From contig NW_027461521.1 in assembly GCF_024713945.1 (NCBI RefSeq), positions 64,501-128,500 of the forward strand: 64,000 bases of DNA. Reading direction: 5' to 3'. This document shows positions 9,944 to 19,190 of the stretch, in pieces. The DNA is from Dermatophagoides farinae. Taxonomy: Eukaryota; Arthropoda; Arachnida; Sarcoptiformes; Pyroglyphidae. The position numbers and the translations under genes are program-made. The notes under the pieces were generated by a model, which worked only from the letters and a program-made list of their open reading frames with translations, made no database searches and was not told the origin of the DNA. How positions within the stretch are numbered: position 1 is the stretch's first letter; every line of letters begins with the position of its first letter.

Positions 9944-9955
9944 GTGCACGTGCAC
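9944..9955. promoter_or_regulatory. GTGCACGTGCAC palindrome upstream of the split transporter
   Basis: A perfect 12-bp palindrome ending 16 bp upstream of the ATG at 9928. It contains two GTGCAC hexamers around a CACGTG core. GTGCAC is a known ApiAP2 binding sequence in Plasmodium (AP2-I type); CACGTG is a general E-box/G-box. Regulatory use here is inferred. Confidence 0.35.
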
Positions 9956-10032
9956 TTATTGCTTGCTTTTTTTAAAATTTAAAAATTTAAAAAAGAAATA
10001 AAATAAAATAATTTTTGAAGACTTAACATTTT

Positions 10033-11268
10033 TTACATGTCGTCCAATGTAGCATTTAGCTCACTAAAAGACTCATTTATATTCGGGGAGTAAGCTTTTT
10101 TTTTAAATAGCTTTTCCCTTAAGTTCTTCATTTCTTGAGTAATTTTATTATTTAGTATAACATCAGTCTTGTGAATTTTATTTTTTTTTTCGCGACGTCG
10201 TTTTTGATGTGATGCAAACGGTCGTTCTTCCATCAATTCTCGGAAATCTACGACCGTTGTATCACCGAAACATTGATCGCTATAATCACTATCGGGGTCG
10301 TCGAAAAACTTAACATCATCAATAATTTTTACCGTATATTCATTTTCATTCGAGATCAGACTGTTACTTATTAACGTAGAAGAGTTTTGGTTAAAAGCTT
10401 CTCTCATCATTAAAGATTCTAAACTATTAATGAGTGTCAATTCATTCCACTCCTCACGTCCTCGTTTTAGCATACCAAGCATATTAATTTCTGTTGCGTG
10501 AACAAACGCAGCGTCTACATCCAAAGCCGTTCGATGACGTTCTTCTCTAAATTTACGCAGGGGCGGCAATAAACCTGACGGGTTCAGCCATGGACATTTA
10601 GTTTTGCTAACTAATTTATAATCATAATCAGCGGATTTGTATTCATTTAAAAATTCACATGAGTGAACTTTGCCCATTACTTTTCCGCCAAGTGTGATTT
10701 CCTCGTCCTCTTCAAAAAAACAAACTAATAATTGCGAAGTATGATTTGCTTTAACAAGGTTTTCTGCATCTAAACCTATGTAAAGCTCAACTAAATTAGG
10801 TAAATCAGTCAACAAACCAAACAAGGTTATTTTAAAAGGAACTTTTTCTAGTTCACATGTTTTGCTATCTTTGAACTTTTTTATATAAGGATGCCATTCA
10901 TGAAGTGTTGCAACCTCTTCTTTAAGCAATATGTCGATTTCTATCTTAAACAACCTAAAATCTTCGTTTTTTAAAGGACTGATTTTTAAACCATAGTCTT
11001 TGAGGTCAAGCTTTGCGTACAATTTAGGAGGAAGTAAAAAATTTTGTACTTGGATTTTAGATAGGTCTTCAAAATTGTTGAGTTTTGCACAAATTCTCGA
11101 CTGCAAGATTATTGCAGTGCCTGGTGGAAAACGTATGATACAAACATGTTCTGGCGCATTTTCCCACTCCTGAAAGTCTGATGTTAAAACTCCAAAAGAA
11201 GAGTTAGCCGTATAAGCGGGATATAACCTTTCTGAAAAACTAATATGAGAAGTCGTTGTTTCAGTCAT
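10033..11268 (-). CDS. TAF7: TAF7, TFIID subunit 7
   Basis: A 411-residue protein; I use ATG 11268 (MTETTTSH) because the longer frame starts with TTG. Residues about 40-190 match the TAF7 (TAFII55) N-terminal domain: an EHVCIIRFPP strand where TAF7 has 'nQfILRlP', then LFGLLTDLPNLVELYIG..DAENLVKANH where TAF7 has the 'kLvDLPcivEt.KT.D....yKt.DI.QmL' block. The segment CPWLNPSGLLPPLRKFREER corresponds to the conserved 'y...hGiTPPmknvr.rRFr' motif. The rest is acidic, with a basic cluster (QKRRREKKNKIHK) that could be a nuclear signal. TAF7 works in TFIID beside TAF1 at Pol II promoters. Confidence 0.75.
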   Translation of the reverse strand: MTETTTSHISFSERLYPAYTANSSFGVLTSDFQEWENAPEHVCIIRFPPGTAIILQSRICAKLNNFEDLSKIQVQNFLLPPKLYAKLDLKDYGLKISPLKNEDFRLFKIEIDILLKEEVATLHEWHPYIKKFKDSKTCELEKVPFKITLFGLLTDLPNLVELYIGLDAENLVKANHTSQLLVCFFEEDEEITLGGKVMGKVHSCEFLNEYKSADYDYKLVSKTKCPWLNPSGLLPPLRKFREERHRTALDVDAAFVHATEINMLGMLKRGREEWNELTLINSLESLMMREAFNQNSSTLISNSLISNENEYTVKIIDDVKFFDDPDSDYSDQCFGDTTVVDFRELMEERPFASHQKRRREKKNKIHKTDVILNNKITQEMKNLREKLFKKKAYSPNINESFSELNATLDDM

Positions 11269-11340
11269 TAAATGCAATAGTTCTGAAATAAATCGGTTCT
11301 TCCTCAAATATTATTTTTTAAAACTTTACGCTGCCAATTT

Positions 11341-11616
11341 CTAAAAGTAAATTATTTTGAGGATTATCCCGTTAACATACGAAAAAAAAGGATCGATTTC
11401 TTGTTTTTGTAAATCATTAAAAATAAGGAATATTAAACTAAATATAGAAAGTAAAATTTCCAATATTAGCCTGAATAAATATTTCGCATAATCTGATCTT
11501 ACCAAGCCATTCTGACATTGTTTTTGGTTAAATAAATAATTGTCAACAATACAATCTGGACTAGCCAAAACAGAACTAACGCGTTTGGATTAGTATTAAT
11601 ACTTACTATTCCACAT
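11341..11616 (-). CDS. Micro membrane protein, two TM helices, two mini-introns
   Basis: The longest open frame starts with TTG and has no ATG, but splicing gives a clean 70-residue protein. Exons are 11607..11616 (ATG plus 7 nt), 11503..11575 and 11341..11470. The introns are 31 nt (11576..11606, containing a yeast-like TACTAAT) and 32 nt (11471..11502), both GTAAG...AG. Total exon length is 213 nt, a multiple of three. The product has two hydrophobic helices (FWLVQIVLLTIIYL and ILEILLSIFSLIFLIF) separated by a short basic loop, and an amphipathic end. No family is recognised; size and topology resemble small ER/Golgi accessory subunits. The agreement of frame, topology and splice signals is good evidence. 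Confidence 0.6.
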
Positions 11617-11673
11617 AAAATTAATGATGGATGAATCAACCAATCAAAATAAATTATAGATTAAATAAAACAT

Positions 11674-12981
11674 TTATTTATTAAATTGGCAATAAAAAGC
11701 TGGTTTTATTAGTTGCAGTTTGTTAATTTTCTGATACGCTAGACCTACTTCAAAATTTTGATTCTGAAATGTTTGGATTTGCAATCCAGTCCCATAGGAA
11801 AAGTTAACTAATCTATCTAAAAAGTGAGATGAAAAATCAAAAAAAACAATTGGCCTGATAGAGTCTAACAGTTTATTAGTAGCTAATTTAAGACTCTGAT
11901 TTTCACTATTTTTCAGTTTAAGTGTGACGGTTGTGCTTACGTTGAGAAAATCTTTTAAATTATTCTGCGGGTTTGTTGAAAAAAGAAAAAGATTATCGTT
12001 ATTGCTGTCGATGCTGTTAGAAAATCCTCTTAGCTTGGTGTTTCTGAACGGCTTCAAATACGGTTCATCCGGGACCGATAAACGTCTGGAAAAAGTAGAC
12101 AACCCAGCTGAAATGTTGAATAAGGACTCGACATATTTACCGTTAATTGAAACTTTTTTTTTAAAAATAGATCCTATTAAAAAACTGATGTTTTGATCGA
12201 TGCCTATTCTTTGAAAAATCTGGTACTTGGAGTTTTTAAGCAAAATATTATTTACAGTAGAAAAATCTTTTTGATAAAACGTGCTGAAAAAATATTGTTT
12301 AGGACTGGACTGTTTATCAATTGGAAACTTCATTTTTCCAAGTTTCACTTGCAAATTATGATAGTTTATACATAAATGGTTCGACACTGCTGAAAAACTC
12401 GTGTTTTTCTCTTTCAAAGGCATATTTACCGTGAGAGAGTAGTCTTTTCGAATATCGCGTAAAAAATCCAAATAGCGGCTACAAGTAATTGTAAATGTTT
12501 GTGAGAATAAATTGTTTATTGAAAATTGAGATTTGTGAATCCAAGAGCATCCTTTGAAACAATGAGTGCTATATAGCGCTGAAAAATCAAAATTTTTTTC
12601 TGCATTAATTTGGCCTTGCCAGCTGAAAATAGTTTTTTTTGGTGTTATATTGATTCGCAATGTCGGTGAAGTAAGCGTAGAATTTTTACGTTTAAAAAAT
12701 TTCGACGACAGACTTGGCCTCAAGTATTGAATTGAATAACTGACGGATTTTGCTAGATTCTTGCTTAATAGTGCTTGCTTGGCTAGTTTTAAGTTTTCGA
12801 TTGCATCATCAAGGTTTTGGCTTTGCAACAGCTCCGCAAAATATCTAGATAGTAAAGCGAGTTCAGAGTGTTCACTTGAATATTTTTCTAAAGTATGTCC
12901 GTTGAGAATTATATTAAATTTATTTATCTGATGATTAGTTTTAATTAGTTCTTTATTGTTTGGGTTTGCATCCACAAACAT
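11674..12981 (-). CDS. SAM50: Sam50/Tob55-like outer-membrane beta-barrel protein
   Basis: A 435-residue protein. The first 80 or so residues are helical and could be a reduced POTRA-like or presequence region. The rest consists of alternating polar and hydrophobic strands typical of a barrel. TKLRGF (about residue 311) corresponds to the conserved (V/I)RGF/LRGF loop motif of the Omp85/Sam50 family, and the protein ends in a strand pair (NFEVGLAYQK... then FYCQFNK) as barrels of this family do. Sam50 inserts beta-barrel proteins into the mitochondrial outer membrane. Length fits (Sam50 is usually 400-480). Sequence divergence is high, so the call rests on LRGF and overall architecture. The divergent neighbour starts 113 bp away. 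Confidence 0.65.
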   Translation of the reverse strand: MFVDANPNNKELIKTNHQINKFNIILNGHTLEKYSSEHSELALLSRYFAELLQSQNLDDAIENLKLAKQALLSKNLAKSVSYSIQYLRPSLSSKFFKRKNSTLTSPTLRINITPKKTIFSWQGQINAEKNFDFSALYSTHCFKGCSWIHKSQFSINNLFSQTFTITCSRYLDFLRDIRKDYSLTVNMPLKEKNTSFSAVSNHLCINYHNLQVKLGKMKFPIDKQSSPKQYFFSTFYQKDFSTVNNILLKNSKYQIFQRIGIDQNISFLIGSIFKKKVSINGKYVESLFNISAGLSTFSRRLSVPDEPYLKPFRNTKLRGFSNSIDSNNDNLFLFSTNPQNNLKDFLNVSTTVTLKLKNSENQSLKLATNKLLDSIRPIVFFDFSSHFLDRLVNFSYGTGLQIQTFQNQNFEVGLAYQKINKLQLIKPAFYCQFNK

Positions 12982-13093
12982 ATATTTATATCACAATATT
13001 ATGTAATTTATTGGTCGTTATATTTAACTGATTAATTAAATAAAACGTATAATTTGTGGGGTGTGTAAATATTATCCCTGTGCTGAAAAAGTT

Positions 13094-13534
13094 ATGCAAT
13101 TTTTTGTCTTAAAAATATATGTTCATTGTTCCTTATTGTTGTTTAATTCATTAGTTTCATCGCGACATAATACTATGGTTTTGGAAAATATTATTATTCC
13201 GCGAGAATTTTTGAACGAATATGGATTTGACGACACTATAACTCCTGCCCAAATCATTGGATCGTCTAGCGTTTCAAAAAGAGATTACATTTTCAGACAT
13301 TCAAATTCTGTACCGGAAATTGAAGTGATTATTGATCCAAGTGCTAAAAATAAATCGGAAAAATTTGGACTGATAAACAGAGAAATAGTTCAAGCGCAGA
13401 TTTCAGAAAAAAAACAAGATGTAAACGGTTTACTATCTGAAGTAATCAAAGAGATCAGCAAAATTGTCATTAACATTATATCGTCATTTGTTAATACAGT
13501 AACAACAAATAATACAATACAAAATATTAATTAA
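13094..13534 (+). CDS. Small secreted protein
   Basis: A 146-residue protein from ATG 13094; the longer frame begins with GTG. The N-terminus (MQFFVLKIYVHCSLLLFNS, then LVSS) has the hydrophobic core and small residues of a signal peptide. The mature part is hydrophilic with a predicted C-terminal amphipathic helix (LLSEVIKEISKIVINIISSF), then an Asn/Thr tail. It has no cysteine in the mature part, no ER-retention signal and no recognised domain. It precedes the PDI gene on the same strand by 89 bp. Confidence 0.6.
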   Translation: MQFFVLKIYVHCSLLLFNSLVSSRHNTMVLENIIIPREFLNEYGFDDTITPAQIIGSSSVSKRDYIFRHSNSVPEIEVIIDPSAKNKSEKFGLINREIVQAQISEKKQDVNGLLSEVIKEISKIVINIISSFVNTVTTNNTIQNIN

Positions 13535-13623
13535 AAATTAAATTTATAAATACTTAAAACAAAAATATTATAATAATATAAATATAAAATTCAATTTCTT
13601 TATCGATCTATATTTTTACCATT

Positions 13624-15174
13624 ATGAAAGTTGCGTTACTACGTTATATTCCTTATTTGTATCTACTAAGTTCAATTCCAACAGCTTTCGTTGCTGGGGA
13701 TGCCGTCGTAGATCAGCGCAACCGGGAAAATGGTCAACTTAATTATGAATGCATAAACAATAAAGTTGAAGCGGATGGTAATGTCATCTGCTTAGACAAT
13801 GTCCATGAAAAAAGTGCGCAAGAAGTCAAGATTAACAGTGCCATCGGTAACGGCTCTGTAGAAAAGTTAACCTCGGCTAACTTCGATGATTTTATGAAAT
13901 CAAATGACAACGTCATGGTAATGTTTATGGCGCCTTGGTGTAGACATTGTAAACATCTAGAACCAGAATACGCTAAAGCTGCAAAGAATTTACGTGACGA
14001 GAACGTTCGTTTTGCTGAAGTTGACGCCACTATTGAAAACGAATTAGCAAATAAGCACGAAATTAAAGGATTCCCAACAGTTTACATGATACGCAAGGGT
14101 AAAAAAACTGCTTACGACAGTGGAAGAACAGCTGAAGCTATAACTGAATGGGTAACCTCATTTCTTTCCCCCATCCCAAAAATAGCTCCAAGTTTATCAC
14201 AAGCAAAAGCAGAAGAGGCTAAAATTGTAAAATACATTTTGGTTGTTCATGATGAAAAAGATCCATTAGTAGCAGAATTTGTTAATTATGGAGAAAATAA
14301 CCGAGCTAAAGGGATATACTACCAAGTAGTAGACCCATCCGAGAAAAAAGCTTTATACATTGTTCGAGCTAACTCTGAGGTCGAAATGTTGACTGACTTA
14401 AAAGTAGACACTCTCGCGGCTCTTATCGATAGAGAAACTCTTCCATTATTTGGGCCGATAAATGGAGAAAATTATCCAGAGTATGCCAAGAACAGTTCAA
14501 ACTGGGTTTGGTTTGCCGGAGCTAACAAAGACTATGAAGCTGTCCGAAAAGCTGTTCAAGCAGTTTCAAAAAAATTCAGAAACAAGTTTAATTTTGTATG
14601 GCTTGATACTGAACTTTTCCCTCACCACGCACAAAGTCTATTGAGCATCAGCAACCCACCAGCATTCGTTGTCACGTTCAATGATAAAAATTATATTGCC
14701 GATTTCAAGGTTGTCGACGCTACTGAGCATAACATCACTTCCCATATTGAGAATGTTGTTAAGGGAGAAGCCAAACGTCACATCAAGAGTGCTCCTGAAA
14801 GTGAAAAGGATAAAGGATGTTTGAGAACAATTGTCGGTTCTAACTTCCGTAAACTTGTTTTCCAAAAACAAAAGGATGTCTTATTACTGGTTCACGTCCC
14901 TTGGTGCCACCACTGTACCCAGTTCTTCCCCATTTTTAAAGATTTCGCTAAAGAAGTTTGCAATGACAAATCTCTCATGGTCGCTTCGATTGATGCTAAT
15001 GACAACGAAATCGATTCAGATGAGTTTAAATACGACGGATTTCCCGCTGTCTTTTTCTTAAAAGCTGGAACTAAGACTCCTATAGTTTACCATGACGCTA
15101 GAACAAAGGAAGCATTGCACAACTATATCAAGAAAGTTCACGTCAAAACTGATACCAAACAAGATGAATTATAA
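13624..15174 (+). CDS. PDI: Protein disulfide isomerase
   Basis: A 516-residue ER enzyme that forms and rearranges disulfides in secretory proteins. The order is: signal peptide (residues 1-24), an extension with two Cys (43, 56), thioredoxin domain a with active site WCRHC (C106/C109) and the cis-Pro segment KGFPTVYM, two Cys-free b-type domains, domain a' with WCHHC (C428/C431) and DGFPAVFF, and the C-terminal ER-retention signal QDEL. The layout a-b-b'-a' and the length are standard for PDI. Both active sites differ from the usual CGHC: the first middle residue is Arg in one and His in the other. The gene is intronless and converges with CCR4 (195 bp between stops). Confidence 0.95.
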   Translation: MKVALLRYIPYLYLLSSIPTAFVAGDAVVDQRNRENGQLNYECINNKVEADGNVICLDNVHEKSAQEVKINSAIGNGSVEKLTSANFDDFMKSNDNVMVMFMAPWCRHCKHLEPEYAKAAKNLRDENVRFAEVDATIENELANKHEIKGFPTVYMIRKGKKTAYDSGRTAEAITEWVTSFLSPIPKIAPSLSQAKAEEAKIVKYILVVHDEKDPLVAEFVNYGENNRAKGIYYQVVDPSEKKALYIVRANSEVEMLTDLKVDTLAALIDRETLPLFGPINGENYPEYAKNSSNWVWFAGANKDYEAVRKAVQAVSKKFRNKFNFVWLDTELFPHHAQSLLSISNPPAFVVTFNDKNYIADFKVVDATEHNITSHIENVVKGEAKRHIKSAPESEKDKGCLRTIVGSNFRKLVFQKQKDVLLLVHVPWCHHCTQFFPIFKDFAKEVCNDKSLMVASIDANDNEIDSDEFKYDGFPAVFFLKAGTKTPIVYHDARTKEALHNYIKKVHVKTDTKQDEL

Positions 15175-15294
15175 GCTATTATTTTATAATATGCATATTA
15201 TTACTTATTTGAAGTAATATTTTTTGCTATGTTTTATACTTTATAACTTTTTGTTTTGGATTTGAAATACACAGAAAACCTATGCTATTTCATT

Positions 15295-15312
15295 GTGTAT
15301 ATATATATACAC
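15295..15312. repeat. 18-bp perfect palindrome between convergent genes
   Basis: GTGTATATATATATACAC reads identically on both strands and lies between the PDI and CCR4 stop codons. It may form a hairpin in both transcripts and help 3'-end formation, or may be a simple AT repeat. Function is inferred only. Confidence 0.5.
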
Positions 15313-15369
15313 CATTTATCTAATATAACATTTTAATTAACTGTAATCTATACTGAATATATCAGCGTG

Positions 15370-17748
15370 CTAATGTTTCCATTCAAAGCGCGTCAGCAGT
15401 GGTAAATGATCACTTGGTCTTTGCGCGGACGGAAGTGCCCAATCACTGGCTTGCAAATTATGAGCTTCTTCCAACAATTCGAGCTCAGAAACTAATTCTA
15501 ACGTGGCTGTTACTTGCAACATTGTTTGATCGAAAAAAATATAATCTAAACAGGCTATGTACATTTGGGTGTAATTTGTAAATTCTGGTTCGTATTCGCT
15601 ACTTGGGTAATTAGCCGGCGCACAGATACGAATTGCATTTGCTAAACTGTAAGAACTAATAAGTTTCAAGCCGTGACCTAATTTGACATCTTCAAGCCAC
15701 GTGTATGATTGAGAGTTTGTAAAATCAGGATGGTTTTGACGGCATTGTCCAGTTACAATTAATTCATAAACCGCACTCTCGGGCGTACTATTGAAATCTC
15801 CGCAAATGATTAAAGCTGGTTGCGTAATACTTGCGGCTTTACCACAAATGTACTTCCCGGCTTGTATAAGATATTGCGTTAAAACACTTGTGAGTGCGTT
15901 AGCTTGCCAAATTTTAATGTCTGGGGCATCTGGATTTGCAATAATATGAGTGTTGGCTACGACTAAGACAGAGTTTGTACTGTTAGTTTGCATGTTATAC
16001 GTTCCGTTATATTCGAGACATAGAACCAAAGCTACGTTATCTTTGCTAATTCGCTTATCTGTCATTTTATTTTTGAAATTTGTTGGGAGAACTCTAGCGA
16101 ATTCAATTCCGAAATGATCTAGTAATGTGAACATAGGGGTTTTAAAGAACGTTGCACATCCGTCGCAAACAAACTTCCCGGGTTTGTACTTTCCACCTCC
16201 ACAAAATAGTTTAGTAGTCTTTTGTTTGTACAGACCTTCGTACCCTCGTTGCAGCAATGCTGGAGCAAAAAACTCTTCGAAATGATCTCCTTGAATTTCT
16301 TGTAAACAAATAATGTCTGGGTTATATGAGATGATTTCAGCAAGAATTCTCTCCCGTCTAAAATTCCAGTTCAATATGTTGGGCTTTGCATGCGGGAATG
16401 CTTTGACCGTCGCGTATATTTCGGCCAAAACATTCCATGTCATGACAGTAAAAGACTCACCGCTTGAATTGTTTCGAATCGAACGAAGTTCTTTTTTGTG
16501 TTTTACTTCTTGAGGTTTCCAAGAGAAAAAAAATGTTTCAGTCAAAAAGTTGATGCGTTCTCTTTTTATTTTCTGAAAATGTGACTCCATTGCTTGTAGT
16601 GAATGGTGTTCTTCTATAGAAGACGTGTATTTGCCGCTTGTCTTCATTTTACGAAAACGCCGAAAATCAAGTCCAATGCCTAAAGTCTCAGCGAGAAAAG
16701 TGTTGGGTAAAATATATCTTAAACGTTTGATAGTGTTAGAGCCTAAAACCACAGGCACGAAAGGTCTTTGTTCAACATACGGCGGCAAGGGGACTACACA
16801 GTTAGTTTTGATGTTTGTGTAGTAGTCACTGAAATCTTTGCCCGAGGTCAATTGTTTGTCAAACTCGGTCCACCACATAATTTCGTTGGCGTTGTTGGAG
16901 GTGGATGGGTAATCGTGCAAGTACTTTTGCGAATGTTGCGTTTTTATATACGCAATTAGTGGACGCGAAATGTGTTCCACAGCGACTCTCAAAAAAAGTT
17001 CGTGTCCTGTGTCGTTTTCTGTGGGAATATACTGTTTCGTGTAAGCTATTGGCTCGCAACAAATTATGTTGCTTCCGGAAATTAAACCTGAGTAACTCAA
17101 CAGAGAATAATGCTTATAATCTATTTCTCTGAAATCGTCTAAAGTATACGGGTCTACTATTCGAACAGGTACACCGTAACTGTAGTCGTCGCTTTGCTGT
17201 GGAATTTTGACTTTTCCATTGGTCAAGTAAAACTTTTTCACCTGGATGTAACCACGTTGAAAACATTCTACAGAGCAGTAGCAGCGCAAGGTTACTGTAC
17301 ATTCCATAATAGCGATGCGGTTCAAGTGGAAATAGCAAACGGCCCGCGCCGGACCACGACACCAAGAAAAATGCAATCTGATGTCACCGTCAGGATCTAT
17401 TGAATGCAGATCTATAAATTGATCTTTTATTTTGAGAATGATTGTGGGATTGATTTCACAGCCCACGACGGGTGTAAAAAGCCCGTCACATAAATGTGCA
17501 TTCGAACCGAATTCACATTTGTGTAGTTTAATGTTCTTTTTATCAATTCGTGGTGTTGAAATGTCGGAATTGACTCCTTTTTCAATTTGATGCGTCGGAT
17601 TTTTGTCAAGATTGATATCTTCAAAGTTGTTTATTTTATCTACGTTCTTATAATCTTTTAAAAGAGGAAATACAGACTCACTTTCAAACTTCGAGTGAAT
17701 AGAAGTTGCATTTTTAGCGTCTGGTTGTGTTTTTGATTGATTTTCCAT
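15370..17748 (-). CDS. CCR4: CCR4 poly(A) deadenylase with MYND-like N-terminus
   Basis: A 792-residue protein; I start at ATG 17748, as an in-frame GTG lies three codons upstream and a stop precedes it. The C-terminal 370 residues are an exonuclease-endonuclease-phosphatase domain with all signature motifs: FTVMTWNVLAE (catalytic Asn), IICLQEIQ (catalytic Glu), ICGDFNSTPESAVYE (Asp/Asn) and RPSDHLPLLTRF (Asp-His pair). This is the Mg2+-dependent nuclease that shortens mRNA poly(A) tails in the CCR4-NOT complex. There is no leucine-rich repeat N-terminus as in yeast and animals. Instead, residues 130-162 hold a Cys cluster (C130, C138, C150, C156, C158, C162, with RCYCSVEC) like half of a MYND zinc finger, as described for plant CCR4. 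Residues about 170-400 are unassigned. Confidence 0.9.
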   Translation of the reverse strand: MENQSKTQPDAKNATSIHSKFESESVFPLLKDYKNVDKINNFEDINLDKNPTHQIEKGVNSDISTPRIDKKNIKLHKCEFGSNAHLCDGLFTPVVGCEINPTIILKIKDQFIDLHSIDPDGDIRLHFSWCRGPARAVCYFHLNRIAIMECTVTLRCYCSVECFQRGYIQVKKFYLTNGKVKIPQQSDDYSYGVPVRIVDPYTLDDFREIDYKHYSLLSYSGLISGSNIICCEPIAYTKQYIPTENDTGHELFLRVAVEHISRPLIAYIKTQHSQKYLHDYPSTSNNANEIMWWTEFDKQLTSGKDFSDYYTNIKTNCVVPLPPYVEQRPFVPVVLGSNTIKRLRYILPNTFLAETLGIGLDFRRFRKMKTSGKYTSSIEEHHSLQAMESHFQKIKRERINFLTETFFFSWKPQEVKHKKELRSIRNNSSGESFTVMTWNVLAEIYATVKAFPHAKPNILNWNFRRERILAEIISYNPDIICLQEIQGDHFEEFFAPALLQRGYEGLYKQKTTKLFCGGGKYKPGKFVCDGCATFFKTPMFTLLDHFGIEFARVLPTNFKNKMTDKRISKDNVALVLCLEYNGTYNMQTNSTNSVLVVANTHIIANPDAPDIKIWQANALTSVLTQYLIQAGKYICGKAASITQPALIICGDFNSTPESAVYELIVTGQCRQNHPDFTNSQSYTWLEDVKLGHGLKLISSYSLANAIRICAPANYPSSEYEPEFTNYTQMYIACLDYIFFDQTMLQVTATLELVSELELLEEAHNLQASDWALPSAQRPSDHLPLLTRFEWKH

Positions 17749-18092
17749 AGTAATCACTTGTATAGAGGATTTTTAAAATCTATAATTATGGGCTGCTTGA
17801 AAGGTACTTACATTATTCTAAAAATTTCATTATAGCCTACGCTTTTAAATTTGCATTATTTCTGGTGATTTGATGATTTTTCATAAGCTAACCTAAAGAA
17901 ATTTATTTTTAATCTGCAACAAACATAATAAATATGTAAAGCAGCATGCAACAATCTACACAAATCAACTGTATTATTTTACAAATGAATGTAATTTTAT
18001 ATGATTATTTCGCACTTGATTAGCTCAATCGCAAATCGTCGGTAATTAATATTCTAACGCAAAGAAATTTATCTTTTAAGATAAAAATTTTT
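17749..18092. promoter_or_regulatory. Divergent intergenic region
   Basis: A 344-bp region between CCR4 (minus) and the 18093 gene (plus), so it should hold both promoters. It is AT-rich, with a GCATGC core at about 17945 and the possible leader intron of CCR4. I see no RNA gene or ORF in it. Confidence 0.4.
17780..17811 (-). other. Possible 32-nt intron in the CCR4 5' leader
   Basis: On the minus strand this stretch begins GTAAGT and ends TTATAG, matching the other mini-introns in length and ends. It lies 31 bp upstream of the CCR4 ATG. A stop in frame between it and the ATG means it would be in the untranslated leader. Confidence 0.35.
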
Positions 18093-19058
18093 ATGTTGGA
18101 TAGGCTACAAAACAATGTGTGTACATTTGCCCACGAAATAGAATATAAAAATGGCTGTCTGCCAATTTATCTCGATCAGAAAAATATATCCAAACCGGCA
18201 AATAATGTTTCTATTACAAACAAAAATCAAGCGCTAATTAACCTAAACAAATGTTTGGTGTCTTGCGTACTTCAAGGACCTTTCACTTTTCCAGTGTATT
18301 CTATTAACCAAAGTTCGTTAATATCGTACTATAAGTCGCTACAAAATAATAACGTCAGTAATGAAGATGAATATTTAGAGTCCCAGCTGTATTTTTCGTC
18401 GAAATTTACCGTAGGCGTCATAATGAAGCAATCACTCGAGCTCCAAACGTTGAATAAAATTTCGGACAGCGAAAAAACAATTCAGTTTCAAACTCCAACC
18501 AATACTTTTAATAATATTGTTACGTACGATGAATTGCAAAGCAAGACTGTTAACTCCTTGTATTACAGATTCGACGTAGACTCTAATAAAATACAAGACC
18601 TGTCGATTTTCTGCAGCACGATGTGCAATTTCATTGTTTCAATGATCGATGAAGACAAGTACGAGTCTGTTTTGTATTTAGTTATAATCGACGTCTTGAA
18701 GTTCACTAACTACGACGACCTGATGATCGCTTGCTTGTCAGCTATTAACGTTATGTTTTTGACAAAGAATATTTTCACAAACGTTACATTCACTGCTGCG
18801 CGTTGTGCGTTAGTCGTAAATGAAAACGATGGAATCTCGTTGATTGAGTTGCCTTTCGAAGATTATGTTGAAGATCTGCGAAATAGCGGAAAACAATACA
18901 CTCTGTTATCTCTCGTTATAGATAAAAACACTAGAGAAATATATTACTACAAGCAAATAGGAGACGTCAAAGATGATGAAGCTATAGACGAACTAGTGGA
19001 TTTTACAAAAAATTCCGCAACTAAAATTTACGACGAAATCGTCCTAAAAGCGCTATAG
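18093..19058 (+). CDS. Unidentified protein, possibly a divergent RNase PH-fold exosome subunit
   Basis: A 321-residue protein starting at ATG 18093. I do not firmly recognise it. The second half has the run of a divergent RNase PH fold: a strand-helix stretch (LYLVIIDVLKFTNYDDLMIACLS...) where exosome ring proteins have 'vl..DGNllDAa..Aa..AL', then two short strands, a TREIYYYKQIGD strand and a final helix pair. Such proteins (Rrp42/43/45, Mtr3) form the inactive exosome ring and are usually 270-300 residues long. No catalytic residues can be assigned. This reading is tentative. The next gene on the same strand is eIF2-gamma, 132 bp downstream. Confidence 0.5.
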   Translation: MLDRLQNNVCTFAHEIEYKNGCLPIYLDQKNISKPANNVSITNKNQALINLNKCLVSCVLQGPFTFPVYSINQSSLISYYKSLQNNNVSNEDEYLESQLYFSSKFTVGVIMKQSLELQTLNKISDSEKTIQFQTPTNTFNNIVTYDELQSKTVNSLYYRFDVDSNKIQDLSIFCSTMCNFIVSMIDEDKYESVLYLVIIDVLKFTNYDDLMIACLSAINVMFLTKNIFTNVTFTAARCALVVNENDGISLIELPFEDYVEDLRNSGKQYTLLSLVIDKNTREIYYYKQIGDVKDDEAIDELVDFTKNSATKIYDEIVLKAL

Positions 19059-19190
19059 AATATATTATTTTTCTTTTATACGAAATAAAGAAAAAATTTA
19101 ATTTATTGTAGCAAGTCTGAAAAATAAAAATTATCAAAATATTATTTTGAGAAAAATCTTGAGTACTTGTTACTTTAGTTAGTTACATTA

